Source: Clostridiales bacterium (GTDB lineage Bacteria > Bacillota > Clostridia > Saccharofermentanales > Saccharofermentanaceae). From it: a DNA stretch of 47,611 nt. Below, piece by piece: positions 1 to 8,819 of this stretch. Under the pieces are notes generated by a model that worked only from the letters and a program-made list of their open reading frames with translations, searched no databases and was not told the origin of the DNA. The position numbers and the translations under genes are program-made. Where the stretch lies: assembly GCA_017511005.1 (NCBI GenBank), contig JAFWLP010000030.1, positions 1-47,611 of the forward strand, read 5' to 3'. Every line of letters starts with the position of its first letter. The stretch's first letter is position 1.

Positions 1-21
1 AAGATGATCCCTTACGCTTAA
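1..21 (+). CDS. rpmI: Ribosomal protein bL35, C-terminal tail only (partial)
   Basis: The first 21 bases read in frame as KMIPYA and a stop. bL35 proteins commonly end in a short tail of the type LPYA, and rpmI normally sits directly upstream of rplT in the infC-rpmI-rplT operon. The gene begins outside the window. The assignment rests on six residues plus gene order, so the context carries most of the weight. Confidence 0.7.
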   Translation, partial: KMIPYA

Positions 22-48
22 TTGCTTAGAATTTAGGAGGACAAGATA

Positions 49-402
49 ATGTCAAGAGTTAAAAGAGGAATCCGCACAAGAGCGCGTCATCATAAGATTT
101 TAAAGGCAGCAAAGGGTTACTGGGGTCATAAGAGCAAGCTTTTCAAGGTTGCTAACCAGCAGGTACTCAAGTCCGGCAACTATGCTTACCGTGACAGAAG
201 AAACAAGAAGAGAGAGTTCAGAAGACTCTGGATCGTTCGTATCAACGCAGCTTGCCGTCTTAACGACATGAGCTACTCCAGATTCATGAACGGCCTCAAG
301 AAGGCAGGCATCGAGCTCGACCGTAAGGTTCTTTCCGACATCGCAGTTACAGATGCAGCAGGTTTCACCTCTCTCGTTGAGAAGGCTAAGGCAGCTCTCT
401 GA
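49..402 (+). CDS. rplT: 50S ribosomal protein bL20
   Basis: Encodes bL20, a 23S rRNA-binding protein needed for early assembly of the large ribosomal subunit; it also autoregulates the rpmI-rplT operon in several bacteria. The 117-residue length is normal. The N-terminus is very basic and matches the family (SRVKRG start, then [16 protein letters not shown]), followed by the conserved [14 protein letters not shown] helix and the globular part with [12 protein letters not shown]. An AGGAGG ribosome site lies about 7 bases before the ATG. It follows rpmI closely and is followed by a good intrinsic terminator, so it is the last gene of that operon. Confidence 0.98.
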   Translation: MSRVKRGIRTRARHHKILKAAKGYWGHKSKLFKVANQQVLKSGNYAYRDRRNKKREFRRLWIVRINAACRLNDMSYSRFMNGLKKAGIELDRKVLSDIAVTDAAGFTSLVEKAKAAL

Positions 403-425
403 TAGCTTATTAATTCGACAATTAC

Positions 426-464
426 AACTGCGCGTGAGTGATATGCTCCCGCGCAGTTTTTTTG
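426..464 (+). terminator. Intrinsic terminator of the rpmI-rplT operon
   Basis: AACTGCGCG (426-434) pairs with CGCGCAGTT (450-458), with further partial pairing inside the loop, followed by a T-rich run to about 464. It lies 24 bases after the rplT stop. Confidence 0.9.
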
Positions 465-516
465 TTGTTGTATGAGGTTTCAGTTGGATTCGTGGGAGTT
501 GTGGATTCATGGCTTT

Positions 517-630
517 CCGACTTTTTGTTGACGAATTGATGCTAAAAAGTCGGTCATAATGTCGGATTTCCGGAAAAACCGACTTTTTGACCGGCAAAAT
601 GGGGCCCAATAGTCGGTCATTAAGTCGGAC
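517..630. repeat. AAGTCGG inverted-repeat cluster, locus 1
   Basis: Between rplT and the methyltransferase gene the motif AAGTCGG or its complement occurs six times in about 110 bases. CCGACTTTTT (517-526) and AAAAAGTCGG (544-553) form a 10-bp inverted repeat; AAAAAGTCGG also pairs with CCGACTTTTT at 579-588. ACCGACT (578-584) faces AGTCGGT (611-617), and a further AAGTCGG lies at 622-628. The same motif builds a more regular cluster at 29657-29840. No open reading frame of the region looks real. Confidence 0.75.
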
Positions 631-657
631 GTTTTTGAACTGGCGTAAGTCTTAATC

Positions 658-666
658 TGATATAAT
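658..666 (+). promoter_or_regulatory. Extended -10 promoter of the methyltransferase gene
   Basis: TGATATAAT gives a TG-extended -10 element 28 bases before the TTG start. No -35 hexamer sits at the usual 17-base distance (TTGAAC at 635-640 is 20 bases away), which fits an extended -10 promoter. Confidence 0.6.
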
Positions 667-694
667 TAACAAAGCGAAAAGGAGACCGTTCAAA

Positions 695-1465
695 TTGCAG
701 ATCATCACCAGCCGCGACAATCCGAATGTTAAGCGCATCGCAAAGCTTACCAAAAGAGATCAGGCAAAAAAGGAGAACCTGATCTATCTTGAGGGCACAA
801 GGCTTTGCGAGGAGGCTCTGGCGAGCGGTCAGGCTGCGGTCGAAGTTATCGTAACCGAAGATAAGACCGGCTGGGCAGAAGAGCACACACCGGGCGTTGA
901 GCCACTGGTGCTGAGCAGTGATGTTTTCAGAAAGATATCGCAGACCGTCAATCCGCAGGGAGTCGCGCTCGTCATCAGAGAACCCGAGCTGACGGCGGAG
1001 ATCCCGCATGGCAAAGATGGTAAGGATATCTATGTGGTGCTCGAAAATACGCAGGACCCCGGCAACCTCGGTACAATAATAAGAACGGCTGATGCGTTTG
1101 GATTAACCGCGGTCATTGTGAGTCCGACGACATGCGATCCTTTCAACGACAAAGTCATCAGGGCCACCATGGGATCAGTGTGGCATATCCCGGTTATCAG
1201 GAAGACCATGGATGAGTGTTTCAGATTCTTCGATAATGCCGGTATCGATACTCTTGCGATGCATCTTAACGGAAGCGAACTGGATTCGGGCATCCTCAGA
1301 CTTCCGTGCGCGTTTTTTATCGGAAACGAAGGTGACGGCCTGACTGATGAGACTGCCGCCAGGTGCAGTAAGCTGATCAGGATCCCCATGCGCGGAAAAG
1401 CGGAATCGCTTAACGCCGCTGTGGCTGCTTCCGTTATAGGTTATGAGCTCTCAAAGCTTCTATAA
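695..1465 (+). CDS. TrmH/SpoU family RNA 2'-O-methyltransferase
   Basis: Probable SAM-dependent ribose 2'-O-methyltransferase acting on rRNA or tRNA. The 256-residue protein has an N-terminal substrate-binding region (about 1-100) and a C-terminal SPOUT trefoil-knot domain. The three SpoU motifs are visible: NTQDPGNLGTIIRTADAFG, then FIGNEGDGL, then IPMRGKAESLNAAVAASV. The chosen start is TTG at 695, ten bases after a GGAG at 681-684; there is no ATG nearby that would keep the N-terminus. A paralogue of this type (ysgA-like) commonly follows rplT in Bacillota. Exact target nucleotide cannot be told from sequence. Confidence 0.9.
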   Translation: MQIITSRDNPNVKRIAKLTKRDQAKKENLIYLEGTRLCEEALASGQAAVEVIVTEDKTGWAEEHTPGVEPLVLSSDVFRKISQTVNPQGVALVIREPELTAEIPHGKDGKDIYVVLENTQDPGNLGTIIRTADAFGLTAVIVSPTTCDPFNDKVIRATMGSVWHIPVIRKTMDECFRFFDNAGIDTLAMHLNGSELDSGILRLPCAFFIGNEGDGLTDETAARCSKLIRIPMRGKAESLNAAVAASVIGYELSKLL

Positions 1466-1494
1466 CCGTATTTTATCAACGAACTTAACAATAC

Positions 1495-1513
1495 TATGCA
1501 TAGACTATGCATA
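1495..1513. promoter_or_regulatory. Double TATGCATA palindrome upstream of citrate synthase
   Basis: Two copies of the 8-bp palindrome TATGCATA (1495-1502 and 1506-1513) are separated by GAC, giving centres 11 bases apart, about one helical turn. A candidate -10 TATACT lies at 1537-1542. The arrangement resembles a tandem operator for a dimeric regulator; the regulator is unknown. Confidence 0.45.
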
Positions 1514-1599
1514 ATTATTCGTAAAACATTGAGCAATATACTTTAACGCGGAAGATATATAATATATCGCGTATTAAAAGGAAACAGGAAGACACGGAC

Positions 1600-2967
1600 A
1601 TGGAATCTCGAGAGAACAAAGAGCTGATCGATAAGCTGGCCGAAGTGGCAAAAGTAAAGTCGCATATAAATGCGGACCTATATTCCAAATACAACGTTAA
1701 GCGCGGACTCCGCAACAATGACGGTACCGGTGTTCTCGTCGGTCTTACCGAAGTTGGTGAGGTCATGAGTTATATTGTCGATGATGCAGACAGGATCCCT
1801 GTCGAAGGTAAGCTCTTCTATCAGGGCTATGAGGTCAAGGATCTTGTTAACGGTTTTTTCTCCCAGGGAAGATACGGATATGAGGAGACGGCTTTTCTGC
1901 TCCTTACGGGAGAACTCCCGACTGAATCCGAACTTAAGGAGTTCAGTCAGCTGCTCTCAAGCGTAAGACCTCTTCCTGACGGATTTACCGAGGACATGAT
2001 CATGAAGGCACCTTCGCCTGATATCATGAATAAGCTTGCAAGATCCGTTCTTGCTCTCTATTCGTATGATGACAATCCCGATTCCACCGAGATATCCAAT
2101 GTCGTAAGACAGTGCACCGAGCTCATTGCAAGATTCCCCGTGCTCATCTCATATGGCTATATGGCAAGAAGACACTATATCGAGCACAGGGATCTTTACA
2201 TTCATGCTCCTGTTGCTGAATACAACACCGCACAGAACATCCTTCACATGATCAGACCGGATGGAAAGTTCACTGAGCTCGAAGCAAGGATCCTTGATCT
2301 TATGCTCGTTCTTCATGCCGAGCACGGCGGCGGCAACAATTCGACGTTCGTCACCCATGCTGTATCTTCTACGGGTTCTGATACTTATGCTGTAATCGCT
2401 TCCGCTGTAGGCTCTCTGAAGGGTCCCCAGCACGGCGGTGCGTCCAACAAGGCTTATGCCATGATGAAGGATCTCCGTGAGCACGTAAGCGACTGGAAAG
2501 ACGAGAAGGCGATAAGAGAGTATCTTGCCGACATCATCAACAAGAAGGCTTTCGATAAGTCTGGACTTATCTACGGCATCGGTCATGCGGTCTATACGCT
2601 GTCCGATCCGAGAACCGTCGTGATAAGGAAATATGCGGAGCTTCTCGCCAGGGAGAAGGATCAGATGGATCTTTATAATCTGTATCTTCTCGTTGAGAAA
2701 CTTGCGCCTGAGGTATTCCATGAGGTAAAGAAGTCCGACAAGCTCGTCTGCGCAAACGTTGACTTCTTCGCAGGCCTTGTATATTCGATGCTCGGAATTC
2801 CGTCTGAGCTCTATACTCCGCTTTTCGCATGCGGAAGGATCGCAGGCTGGAGCGCGCACAGGATCGAGGAGCTCGTCTCGGGCGGCCGCATCATGAGACC
2901 TGCCTTCAAGTGCGTCAACAAGAGAAGACCGTACATTCCTTCTGATAAGAGGACAGATATCATCTGA
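1600..2967 (+). CDS. gltA: Citrate synthase
   Basis: Condenses acetyl-CoA with oxaloacetate to give citrate, here probably serving glutamate synthesis in an anaerobe. The 455-residue protein shows the family active site: HAEHGGG with His239/His242, the catalytic His278 in GPQHGGAS, His329 in GIGHAVYTLSDPR and Asp388 in NVDFFAGL. It is somewhat longer at the N-terminus (about 60 residues before the conserved DRIPVEGKLFYQGY) than the short bacterial form. An AGGAA ribosome site lies about 9 bases before the ATG. It appears monocistronic, with no aconitase or isocitrate dehydrogenase gene beside it. Methylcitrate synthase is a less likely alternative. Confidence 0.93.
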   Translation: MESRENKELIDKLAEVAKVKSHINADLYSKYNVKRGLRNNDGTGVLVGLTEVGEVMSYIVDDADRIPVEGKLFYQGYEVKDLVNGFFSQGRYGYEETAFLLLTGELPTESELKEFSQLLSSVRPLPDGFTEDMIMKAPSPDIMNKLARSVLALYSYDDNPDSTEISNVVRQCTELIARFPVLISYGYMARRHYIEHRDLYIHAPVAEYNTAQNILHMIRPDGKFTELEARILDLMLVLHAEHGGGNNSTFVTHAVSSTGSDTYAVIASAVGSLKGPQHGGASNKAYAMMKDLREHVSDWKDEKAIREYLADIINKKAFDKSGLIYGIGHAVYTLSDPRTVVIRKYAELLAREKDQMDLYNLYLLVEKLAPEVFHEVKKSDKLVCANVDFFAGLVYSMLGIPSELYTPLFACGRIAGWSAHRIEELVSGGRIMRPAFKCVNKRRPYIPSDKRTDII

Positions 2968-3066
2968 TATTTTTGTTCTGCGAATATCCGTTTTTTTCCT
3001 GCCGGGATATACTGCGGGACTGGCATCAACGTTTTTATCAACAAAGCGGGTCCGAAAACATATCAT

Positions 3067-3096
3067 AAAAGTTGATTTTCGCCGTAATCAACTTTT
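3067..3096. repeat. AT-rich inverted repeat after citrate synthase
   Basis: AAAAGTTGATT (3067-3077) and AATCAACTTTT (3086-3096) form an 11-bp perfect inverted repeat with an 8-base loop, followed by another half copy CATCAACTTTTA. It could terminate the citrate synthase transcript, though the stem is weak and there is no separate T-run. Confidence 0.45.
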
Positions 3097-3163
3097 CCAT
3101 CAACTTTTATACATCGAAAAGCTGTCAAAAATGTTGAGTATGCTTTCAATATGCCCGTTCCAC

Positions 3164-3192
3164 TTGCGTATATTATTATCCTGTGGTAATAT
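3164..3192 (+). promoter_or_regulatory. Promoter of tRNA-Glu
   Basis: TTGCGT (3164-3169), 17-base spacer, TAATAT (3187-3192), ending 18 bases before the tRNA 5' end. Confidence 0.65.
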
Positions 3193-3210
3193 ACTCGGGC
3201 GAACAAACAA

Positions 3211-3285
3211 GGCCCCATGGTCAAGTGGTTAAGACGGCGCCCTCTCACGGCGCAATCAGCGGTTCGAATCCGCTTGGGGTCACCA
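3211..3285 (+). tRNA. tRNA-Glu (anticodon CTC)
   Basis: A 75-base cloverleaf with acceptor GGCCCCA/TGGGGTC, anticodon stem GCGCC/GGCGC around loop CTCTCAC (anticodon CTC), T-arm with GGTTCGAATCC, and an encoded CCA end. A single-gene transcript is suggested by its own promoter and a following hairpin. Confidence 0.95.
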
Positions 3286-3299
3286 AATACAGAAGGAAG

Positions 3300-3330
3300 G
3301 ACGAACATCTTGCTTGATGTCCGTCTTTTT
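3300..3330 (+). terminator. Terminator after tRNA-Glu
   Basis: GACGAACATC (3300-3309) pairs with GATGTCCGTC (3316-3325) apart from one A/C mismatch, followed by TTTTT. It lies just before uvrA. Confidence 0.75.
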
Positions 3331-3348
3331 GTTCAATAAGGCATAAAA

Positions 3349-6300
3349 GTGATTATGGACGAGAATAAATACATAAAGATAAGGGGTGCGAGGGAGCACA
3401 ACCTGAAGAACATAGACATAGACATCCCGAGAAGGAAGATGGTCGTACTGACAGGTCTTTCCGGTTCGGGCAAGTCTTCTCTGGCTTTCGACACTATCTA
3501 TGCCGAAGGACAGAGACGATATGTGGAGTCTCTGTCCTCGTATGCGAGAATGTTCCTGGGACAGCTCGACAAGCCGGATCTGGACAGCATCGAAGGTCTG
3601 TCTCCGGCTATTTCCATTGACCAGAAATCAACCGTAAGCAATCCGAGATCCACCGTCGGTACCGTTACCGAGATATATGATTATTTCAGGCTTCTGTACG
3701 CGAGGGTAGGAGAGCCTTTCTGTCCCAATTGCGGCAAGCCGATCAAGTCCCAGGGTATCGATCAGATCATAGACAGGCTCAAGCTCTATACCGAAGGCAC
3801 GAGGGCGATAGTGTATGCTCCCGTGGTAAGAGGGAAGAAGGGTGAGTTCGGCAAGCTTTTTGAGGGATTCAGGAAATCAGGATACGCAAGGGTCCGTGTC
3901 GACGGGATCACATATGAACTTGATGAGGAGATAAGCCTCAACAAGAACAACAAGCATGAGATCGAGGTTATCGTTGACAGGCTTGTCATAAAGGAAGCCA
4001 ATACGACCAGACTGTACGATTCGTGCGAGCAGGCCCTGAAGCTTTCGGACGGACTGCTGCTCGTTGAGCTTCAGACCGCGTCAACGGATGATAAGGGTGA
4101 GAAGACTTATGAGACCAGTGAGGAATTCTTCTCGCAGAATCTGGCATGTCCTGACTGCGGCATTTCCTTCGGTGAGATCAACACGAGAAGCTTCTCGTTC
4201 AACAGTCCTGAGGGCGCATGTCCGAACTGCTCAGGCATCGGAACGCTTACTGCGGTAGATCCCGAGCTCTGCGTTACCAATCCGAAGCTCTCGATAAATG
4301 AGGGCGCGGTCAGGACCGCAGGATGGAATTTCGACGATCCGAAGAGCTGGGGAAGGTGCTTCATCGAGGCATTGGCAAAGAAATACAAGTTCTCTCTGGA
4401 TACTCCTTACTACAAGCTTCCGGAGAACATCAAGAACATAATCCTTTACGGCAACGGCGGGGAGATGCTCAAGGTCGATACAAAGAATTCCATCTATCCC
4501 AGGAGCGGTGATTACTATTCCGACTGGGAGGGCGTCGTTCCGAGTGTCATGAGACGCTGGAGGGAGTCCGGAAGCGAAGAGGCGAAGGCTGCTTATGAGA
4601 GATACATGAGCATTGACATCTGCCCGGTCTGCAATGGCGCAAGGCTTAACAAGAACAGTCTTTCCGTCAAGGTGGGCGGTCTTAACATCAGCGAACTGAC
4701 GGATATGTCCGTAAAATCGATGCGGAGGTTCTTTGAGGAGCTGAAGCTCAAGGGCAAGAATGCCGAGATAGCCGCTCCAATATTAAGAGAGGTCAGATCA
4801 AGGCTTGAGTTCCTGTATGATGTCGGTTTGGATTACATGACCCTGTCAAGATCATCGGCGACGCTGTCGGGCGGTGAGGCGCAGAGAATAAGACTTGCGA
4901 CACAGATCGGTGCGGGCCTTCAGGGCGTTCTGTACGTTCTTGACGAGCCTTCGATCGGTCTCCACCAGAGGGACAATGACAAGCTCATCAAGACACTGTT
5001 CAAGCTCAGGGATCTTGGCAACTCCATACTTGTCGTTGAGCACGATGAGGATACCATGAGGGCTGCCGATCACCTGGTTGACATTGGTCCGGGCGCAGGC
5101 TCTTTCGGAGGTCAGATTGTGGCGCAGGGATCCGTTGATGACATCATTGCCGAGGAGAAGTCCGTTACGGGACAGTATCTGTCAGGCAAGAAGTTCATCC
5201 CGGTACCGCTGAACCGCAGAAAAGCTGATGAGAAGAAGCTCCTGAAGATCACGGGAGCCCACGTAAACAATCTCAAGCATATCGACGTGTCAATCCCGAT
5301 CGGCCTCTTTACGGTAATTACGGGCGTGTCAGGTTCAGGCAAGTCGTCGCTCATCAATTCGACTCTCGTTCCGTACCTTTCACACGAGCTTAACGGCTCC
5401 AGAAAGACGAGGGTGAAGTGCGAGAGGATAACGGGGTATTCGAACCTCGATAAGATCATTTGCATAGACCAGAGCCCCATTGGAAGGACGCCGAGGAGCA
5501 ATCCGGCAACTTATATCGGACTTTTCGATCTCATCCGGAAACTGTATGCCGAGACTCCCGACGCGAAGCAGAGAGGCTATAAGGCCGGCAGATTCTCGTT
5601 CAATACCAAGGGCGGAAGGTGCGAGGCATGCTCCGGTGACGGCGTAAACAAGATCGAGATGCATTTCCTTCCCGATATCTACGTCACATGCGACGTCTGC
5701 AAGGGAAAGAGATACAACAGGGAGACGCTCGAGGTCAGATATAACGGGAAGAACATCTCAGACGTTCTCGAGATGTCGGTCGATGAAGCTTGTGAGTTCT
5801 TTAAGAACCACCCGGCCATCTACAAGAAGGTAAGGACCCTTCAGGATGTCGGTCTCGGCTATATAAAGCTCGGACAGCCCTCCACGACGCTCTCGGGCGG
5901 TGAGGCACAGAGGATCAAACTTGCCTCGGAATTGTCGAGAAGATCGACGGGAAAAACGATATATGTATTAGATGAACCGACCACGGGCCTTCATGTTGCT
6001 GACGTCCATAAATTGGTTGACATTTTAGAACGCCTAACCGAAAATAAGAACACTGTGGTCGTAATCGAGCACAATCTTGATGTCATAAAGACGGCAGATT
6101 ACATAATAGACCTGGGTCCCGAGAGCGGTGACGGAGGCGGCGAGATCGTTGCCACTGGTACGCCCGAAGAGATCGCGAGATGCAAGAACTCTTACACGGG
6201 ACAGTTCTTGAAGCCTGTTCTTGACAAGGCAAAGAAGAACGGTCAGTACAAGGATATATCTGCGTTTATCGACACGGCAAGGCTCGAGGAAGAACAATAC

Positions 6301-6369
6301 GACATTCTTACCGGTCCCAGGGTAAGACGCAGGATAAGGGAAGAGATAGAGAATAACGGAGAAGAATAA
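3349..6369 (+). CDS. uvrA: Excinuclease ABC subunit A
   Basis: DNA damage recognition ATPase of nucleotide excision repair, acting with UvrB and UvrC in the cytoplasm. Two ABC ATPase modules are visible: Walker A GLSGSGKS at residues 36-43 and GVSGSGKS at 659-666, signature motifs LSGGEAQRI in both halves, and Walker [10 protein letters not shown] and LDEPTTGLH. Zinc modules appear as CPNC/CPDC/CPNC and CEAC/CDVC pairs. The protein is 1006 residues, longer than the usual 940 or so because of a charged C-terminal extension of about 50 residues ending in [14 protein letters not shown] at 3349 is chosen because AGG at 3339-3341 is 7 bases away; ATG at 3355 is possible. The stop overlaps the next start by one base. 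Confidence 0.97.
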   Translation: MIMDENKYIKIRGAREHNLKNIDIDIPRRKMVVLTGLSGSGKSSLAFDTIYAEGQRRYVESLSSYARMFLGQLDKPDLDSIEGLSPAISIDQKSTVSNPRSTVGTVTEIYDYFRLLYARVGEPFCPNCGKPIKSQGIDQIIDRLKLYTEGTRAIVYAPVVRGKKGEFGKLFEGFRKSGYARVRVDGITYELDEEISLNKNNKHEIEVIVDRLVIKEANTTRLYDSCEQALKLSDGLLLVELQTASTDDKGEKTYETSEEFFSQNLACPDCGISFGEINTRSFSFNSPEGACPNCSGIGTLTAVDPELCVTNPKLSINEGAVRTAGWNFDDPKSWGRCFIEALAKKYKFSLDTPYYKLPENIKNIILYGNGGEMLKVDTKNSIYPRSGDYYSDWEGVVPSVMRRWRESGSEEAKAAYERYMSIDICPVCNGARLNKNSLSVKVGGLNISELTDMSVKSMRRFFEELKLKGKNAEIAAPILREVRSRLEFLYDVGLDYMTLSRSSATLSGGEAQRIRLATQIGAGLQGVLYVLDEPSIGLHQRDNDKLIKTLFKLRDLGNSILVVEHDEDTMRAADHLVDIGPGAGSFGGQIVAQGSVDDIIAEEKSVTGQYLSGKKFIPVPLNRRKADEKKLLKITGAHVNNLKHIDVSIPIGLFTVITGVSGSGKSSLINSTLVPYLSHELNGSRKTRVKCERITGYSNLDKIICIDQSPIGRTPRSNPATYIGLFDLIRKLYAETPDAKQRGYKAGRFSFNTKGGRCEACSGDGVNKIEMHFLPDIYVTCDVCKGKRYNRETLEVRYNGKNISDVLEMSVDEACEFFKNHPAIYKKVRTLQDVGLGYIKLGQPSTTLSGGEAQRIKLASELSRRSTGKTIYVLDEPTTGLHVADVHKLVDILERLTENKNTVVVIEHNLDVIKTADYIIDLGPESGDGGGEIVATGTPEEIARCKNSYTGQFLKPVLDKAKKNGQYKDISAFIDTARLEEEQYDILTGPRVRRRIREEIENNGEE

Positions 6370-8819
6370 TGGCTATTTGCAGTATTTGTAAGAAAAGACA
6401 TGCTATTGTCTTTACGAGCCGCTATGAGAACGGCACCAGGATAGACGAGGGCTTTTGCCTTAAGTGCGCCTATGAATCGGGCATATCGGGCGTTACCGAT
6501 ATGTTCAAGGCAACAGGGATCAATGCGGATAACATTGATGAGATGAGCGACAGGCTCGAAGAGCTTGTTTCGCAAAACGGTTTCTCGGCAGACCCTACTG
6601 ATTTTCTCAAGTCACTTGCTTCAGGAGATGATTTCAGCGGGATGCCTTTCGGTGACGACGATGACGAGACATATGAATTCGATGAGGATTCAACGCCCGT
6701 CAATATTGCCGATCCCGAGGAATCCAAGGACGGAAATCCTGAGGAAGAAGGCGGGAAGAGACCCGGTAACATCTTTGATTCGCTTTTCGGAAGAAGACCG
6801 GGAAGCCAGGACGGGGATGATGCGCAGGGAGCCAAAGGCAGCAAGGAGCCCGGTAAGGGAAGAGGCAAGCCAAGGCTCAAGTATCTCAATGAATTCGGTA
6901 CCAACCTTACCGAACGCGCCGCAGAAGGCAAGATCGACCGTATAATCGGACGTGACAAAGAAATCGAGCGCTGCATCCAGATCCTTAACAGACGTTCCAA
7001 GAACAATCCGGTGCTCATCGGTGCTCCGGGTGTAGGTAAGACAGCCATAGCGCAGGGTCTTGCGGTCAAGATCGTGGAAGGAACGGTTCCGGAGAAGCTT
7101 CTCAATATGCAGATATGGCAGCTGGACCTTCCCGCAATGGTTGCAGGAACCCAGTTCAGAGGACAGTTCGAGAGCCGTATCAAGGGTGTTATCAATGAGG
7201 CCATCAAGGCTGAGAATATCATCCTCGTCATCGATGAGCTTCATACGATCATCGGTGCCGGTGATGCCGAAGGCTCAACAAACGCGGCAAATATCTTAAA
7301 GCCTGCCCTGGCAAGAGGCGAACTCCGCATTCTTGGTTCGACCACAACGGCTGAATACAAGAGGATCGAGAAGGATTCCGCTCTCGAGAGACGTTTCCAG
7401 AAGGTCATGCTCGATGAGCCTTCCGTAGAAATGTCCATAGAGATACTGAAGGGTATCAAGGATTATTACGAGAAGCATCATAACGTCACATATTCCGATG
7501 AGGTAATCGAATTTGCCGTAAAGGCATCCAAGAGATATATCACGGACAGATATCTGCCGGACAAGGCAATCGACCTTATCGATGAGGCCGGTTCGGCTGC
7601 AAATCTTAAGAACGTCAAGCTTGTTAAGCTCGCCAATACACGCAAAGCTCTAGAAAAGGCAAAGCGTGAGCATCAGATGCAGATCGATGCAATGGAGAAT
7701 TCTTCTCCCGAGGAGCGTGAAGCTGATTATGAGAAAGTCGCAGAGCTCAAGGCAAAGGCTGATAAGCTCCAGAATGAGCTCGATCAGCTCGAGAGTGACA
7801 TCGCTCCCGATCCCATTCAGGTCGAGGATATCGCAAGGGTCGTAGAGATGTGGACGGGCATTCCGCTGAAGTCCATTTCGGAGACCGAGACAGAGAAACT
7901 CAAGAATCTCGAAGAAAGGCTTCATAAGCGTGTCATCGGCCAGGAAGAGGCCGTCCACGCCGTTGCAAGCGCGGTAAGACGTACAAGAGCCGGCTTCACA
8001 AAGAAGCATAAGCCGACGTCATTCATTTTCGTCGGACCTACAGGTGTGGGTAAGACCGAGCTTGTAAAGGCCCTTGCTGAAGTCATGTTCGATACTGAAG
8101 AGGCACTCATCAGGATCGATATGTCAGAATACATGGAGCCGCATTCCGTTTCCAAGCTCATCGGTTCTCCTCCGGGATATGTCGGATTCGACGATGCCGG
8201 ACAGCTTACTGAGCAGGTTAGAAGGAAGCCCTATTCGGTAATCCTTTTCGACGAGATCGAGAAGGCTCATCCTGACGTGTTCAATCTCCTTCTTCAGATG
8301 CTCGATGACGGTGTCCTCACGGACAGCCACGGACTGCATGTTAATTTCGAGAACTGCATAATCATAATGACTTCCAATGCGGGTAGTTCTGCAAAGGCCG
8401 CTACCATCGGTTTCTTTAATGAGACTCACGAAGCTATGGAGCAGCACGTTCAGAGCGCTCTTAAGGAGACGTTCCGTCCCGAGTTCCTGAACCGTGTAGA
8501 CGAGACCATCATATTCAAGTCGCTGAAGCCTGAGGAGATCCGCAAGATCGTCAATATCATGATCAAAGACGTCTTCCAGTCTCTTGAGGATAAGCATATC
8601 AAGGGTACGATGTCGAAGGCGGCAGGCGACAGGCTTGCAGAGATCGGCTATGATGAGAAATACGGGGCAAGACCGCTCCGCAAGGCTATTAGAACGAACG
8701 TTGAAGATCCTCTTTCTGACATGTTCCTCACAGGTGCGCTTAAGGATGTAATAAGCCTTAAGATCGATTACAGAAGAGGAAAGTTTGTTTTCGATACGAT
8801 CAAGAAGAGTGAGCAGTAA
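6369..8819 (+). CDS. clpE: ClpE-like AAA+ unfoldase with N-terminal zinc finger
   Basis: Clp/Hsp100 ATPase that likely unfolds proteins for ClpP or for refolding. The 816-residue protein starts with a zinc finger, Cys4-x2-Cys7-x22-Cys30-x2-Cys33, the spacing that defines ClpE, instead of the double ClpN repeat of ClpC. An acidic, Gly/Pro-rich linker follows (about 90-170), then AAA module 1 (Walker A GAPGVGKT at 218-225, Walker [14 protein letters not shown]), a coiled middle domain (about 410-490) and AAA module 2 (GPTGVGKT at 556-563, [13 protein letters not shown]). It is longer than typical ClpE (about 700) because of the linker. TAATG overlap with uvrA indicates translational coupling to DNA repair. 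No CtsR-type operator was recognised. ClpC-like naming would also be defensible. Confidence 0.85.
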   Translation: MAICSICKKRHAIVFTSRYENGTRIDEGFCLKCAYESGISGVTDMFKATGINADNIDEMSDRLEELVSQNGFSADPTDFLKSLASGDDFSGMPFGDDDDETYEFDEDSTPVNIADPEESKDGNPEEEGGKRPGNIFDSLFGRRPGSQDGDDAQGAKGSKEPGKGRGKPRLKYLNEFGTNLTERAAEGKIDRIIGRDKEIERCIQILNRRSKNNPVLIGAPGVGKTAIAQGLAVKIVEGTVPEKLLNMQIWQLDLPAMVAGTQFRGQFESRIKGVINEAIKAENIILVIDELHTIIGAGDAEGSTNAANILKPALARGELRILGSTTTAEYKRIEKDSALERRFQKVMLDEPSVEMSIEILKGIKDYYEKHHNVTYSDEVIEFAVKASKRYITDRYLPDKAIDLIDEAGSAANLKNVKLVKLANTRKALEKAKREHQMQIDAMENSSPEEREADYEKVAELKAKADKLQNELDQLESDIAPDPIQVEDIARVVEMWTGIPLKSISETETEKLKNLEERLHKRVIGQEEAVHAVASAVRRTRAGFTKKHKPTSFIFVGPTGVGKTELVKALAEVMFDTEEALIRIDMSEYMEPHSVSKLIGSPPGYVGFDDAGQLTEQVRRKPYSVILFDEIEKAHPDVFNLLLQMLDDGVLTDSHGLHVNFENCIIIMTSNAGSSAKAATIGFFNETHEAMEQHVQSALKETFRPEFLNRVDETIIFKSLKPEEIRKIVNIMIKDVFQSLEDKHIKGTMSKAAGDRLAEIGYDEKYGARPLRKAIRTNVEDPLSDMFLTGALKDVISLKIDYRRGKFVFDTIKKSEQ

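Noticed and set aside
100-609. 169-residue reverse frame opposite rplT
   Set aside because: Shadow of rplT extending through the terminator and repeat cluster.
2149-3066. Reverse frame of 305 residues opposite citrate synthase
   Set aside because: Shadow of a confidently assigned gene; no family sense and no start signals.
6470-7231. Reverse frame of 253 residues opposite the Clp gene
   Set aside because: Shadow frame, Ser/Leu-rich from complementary codons.
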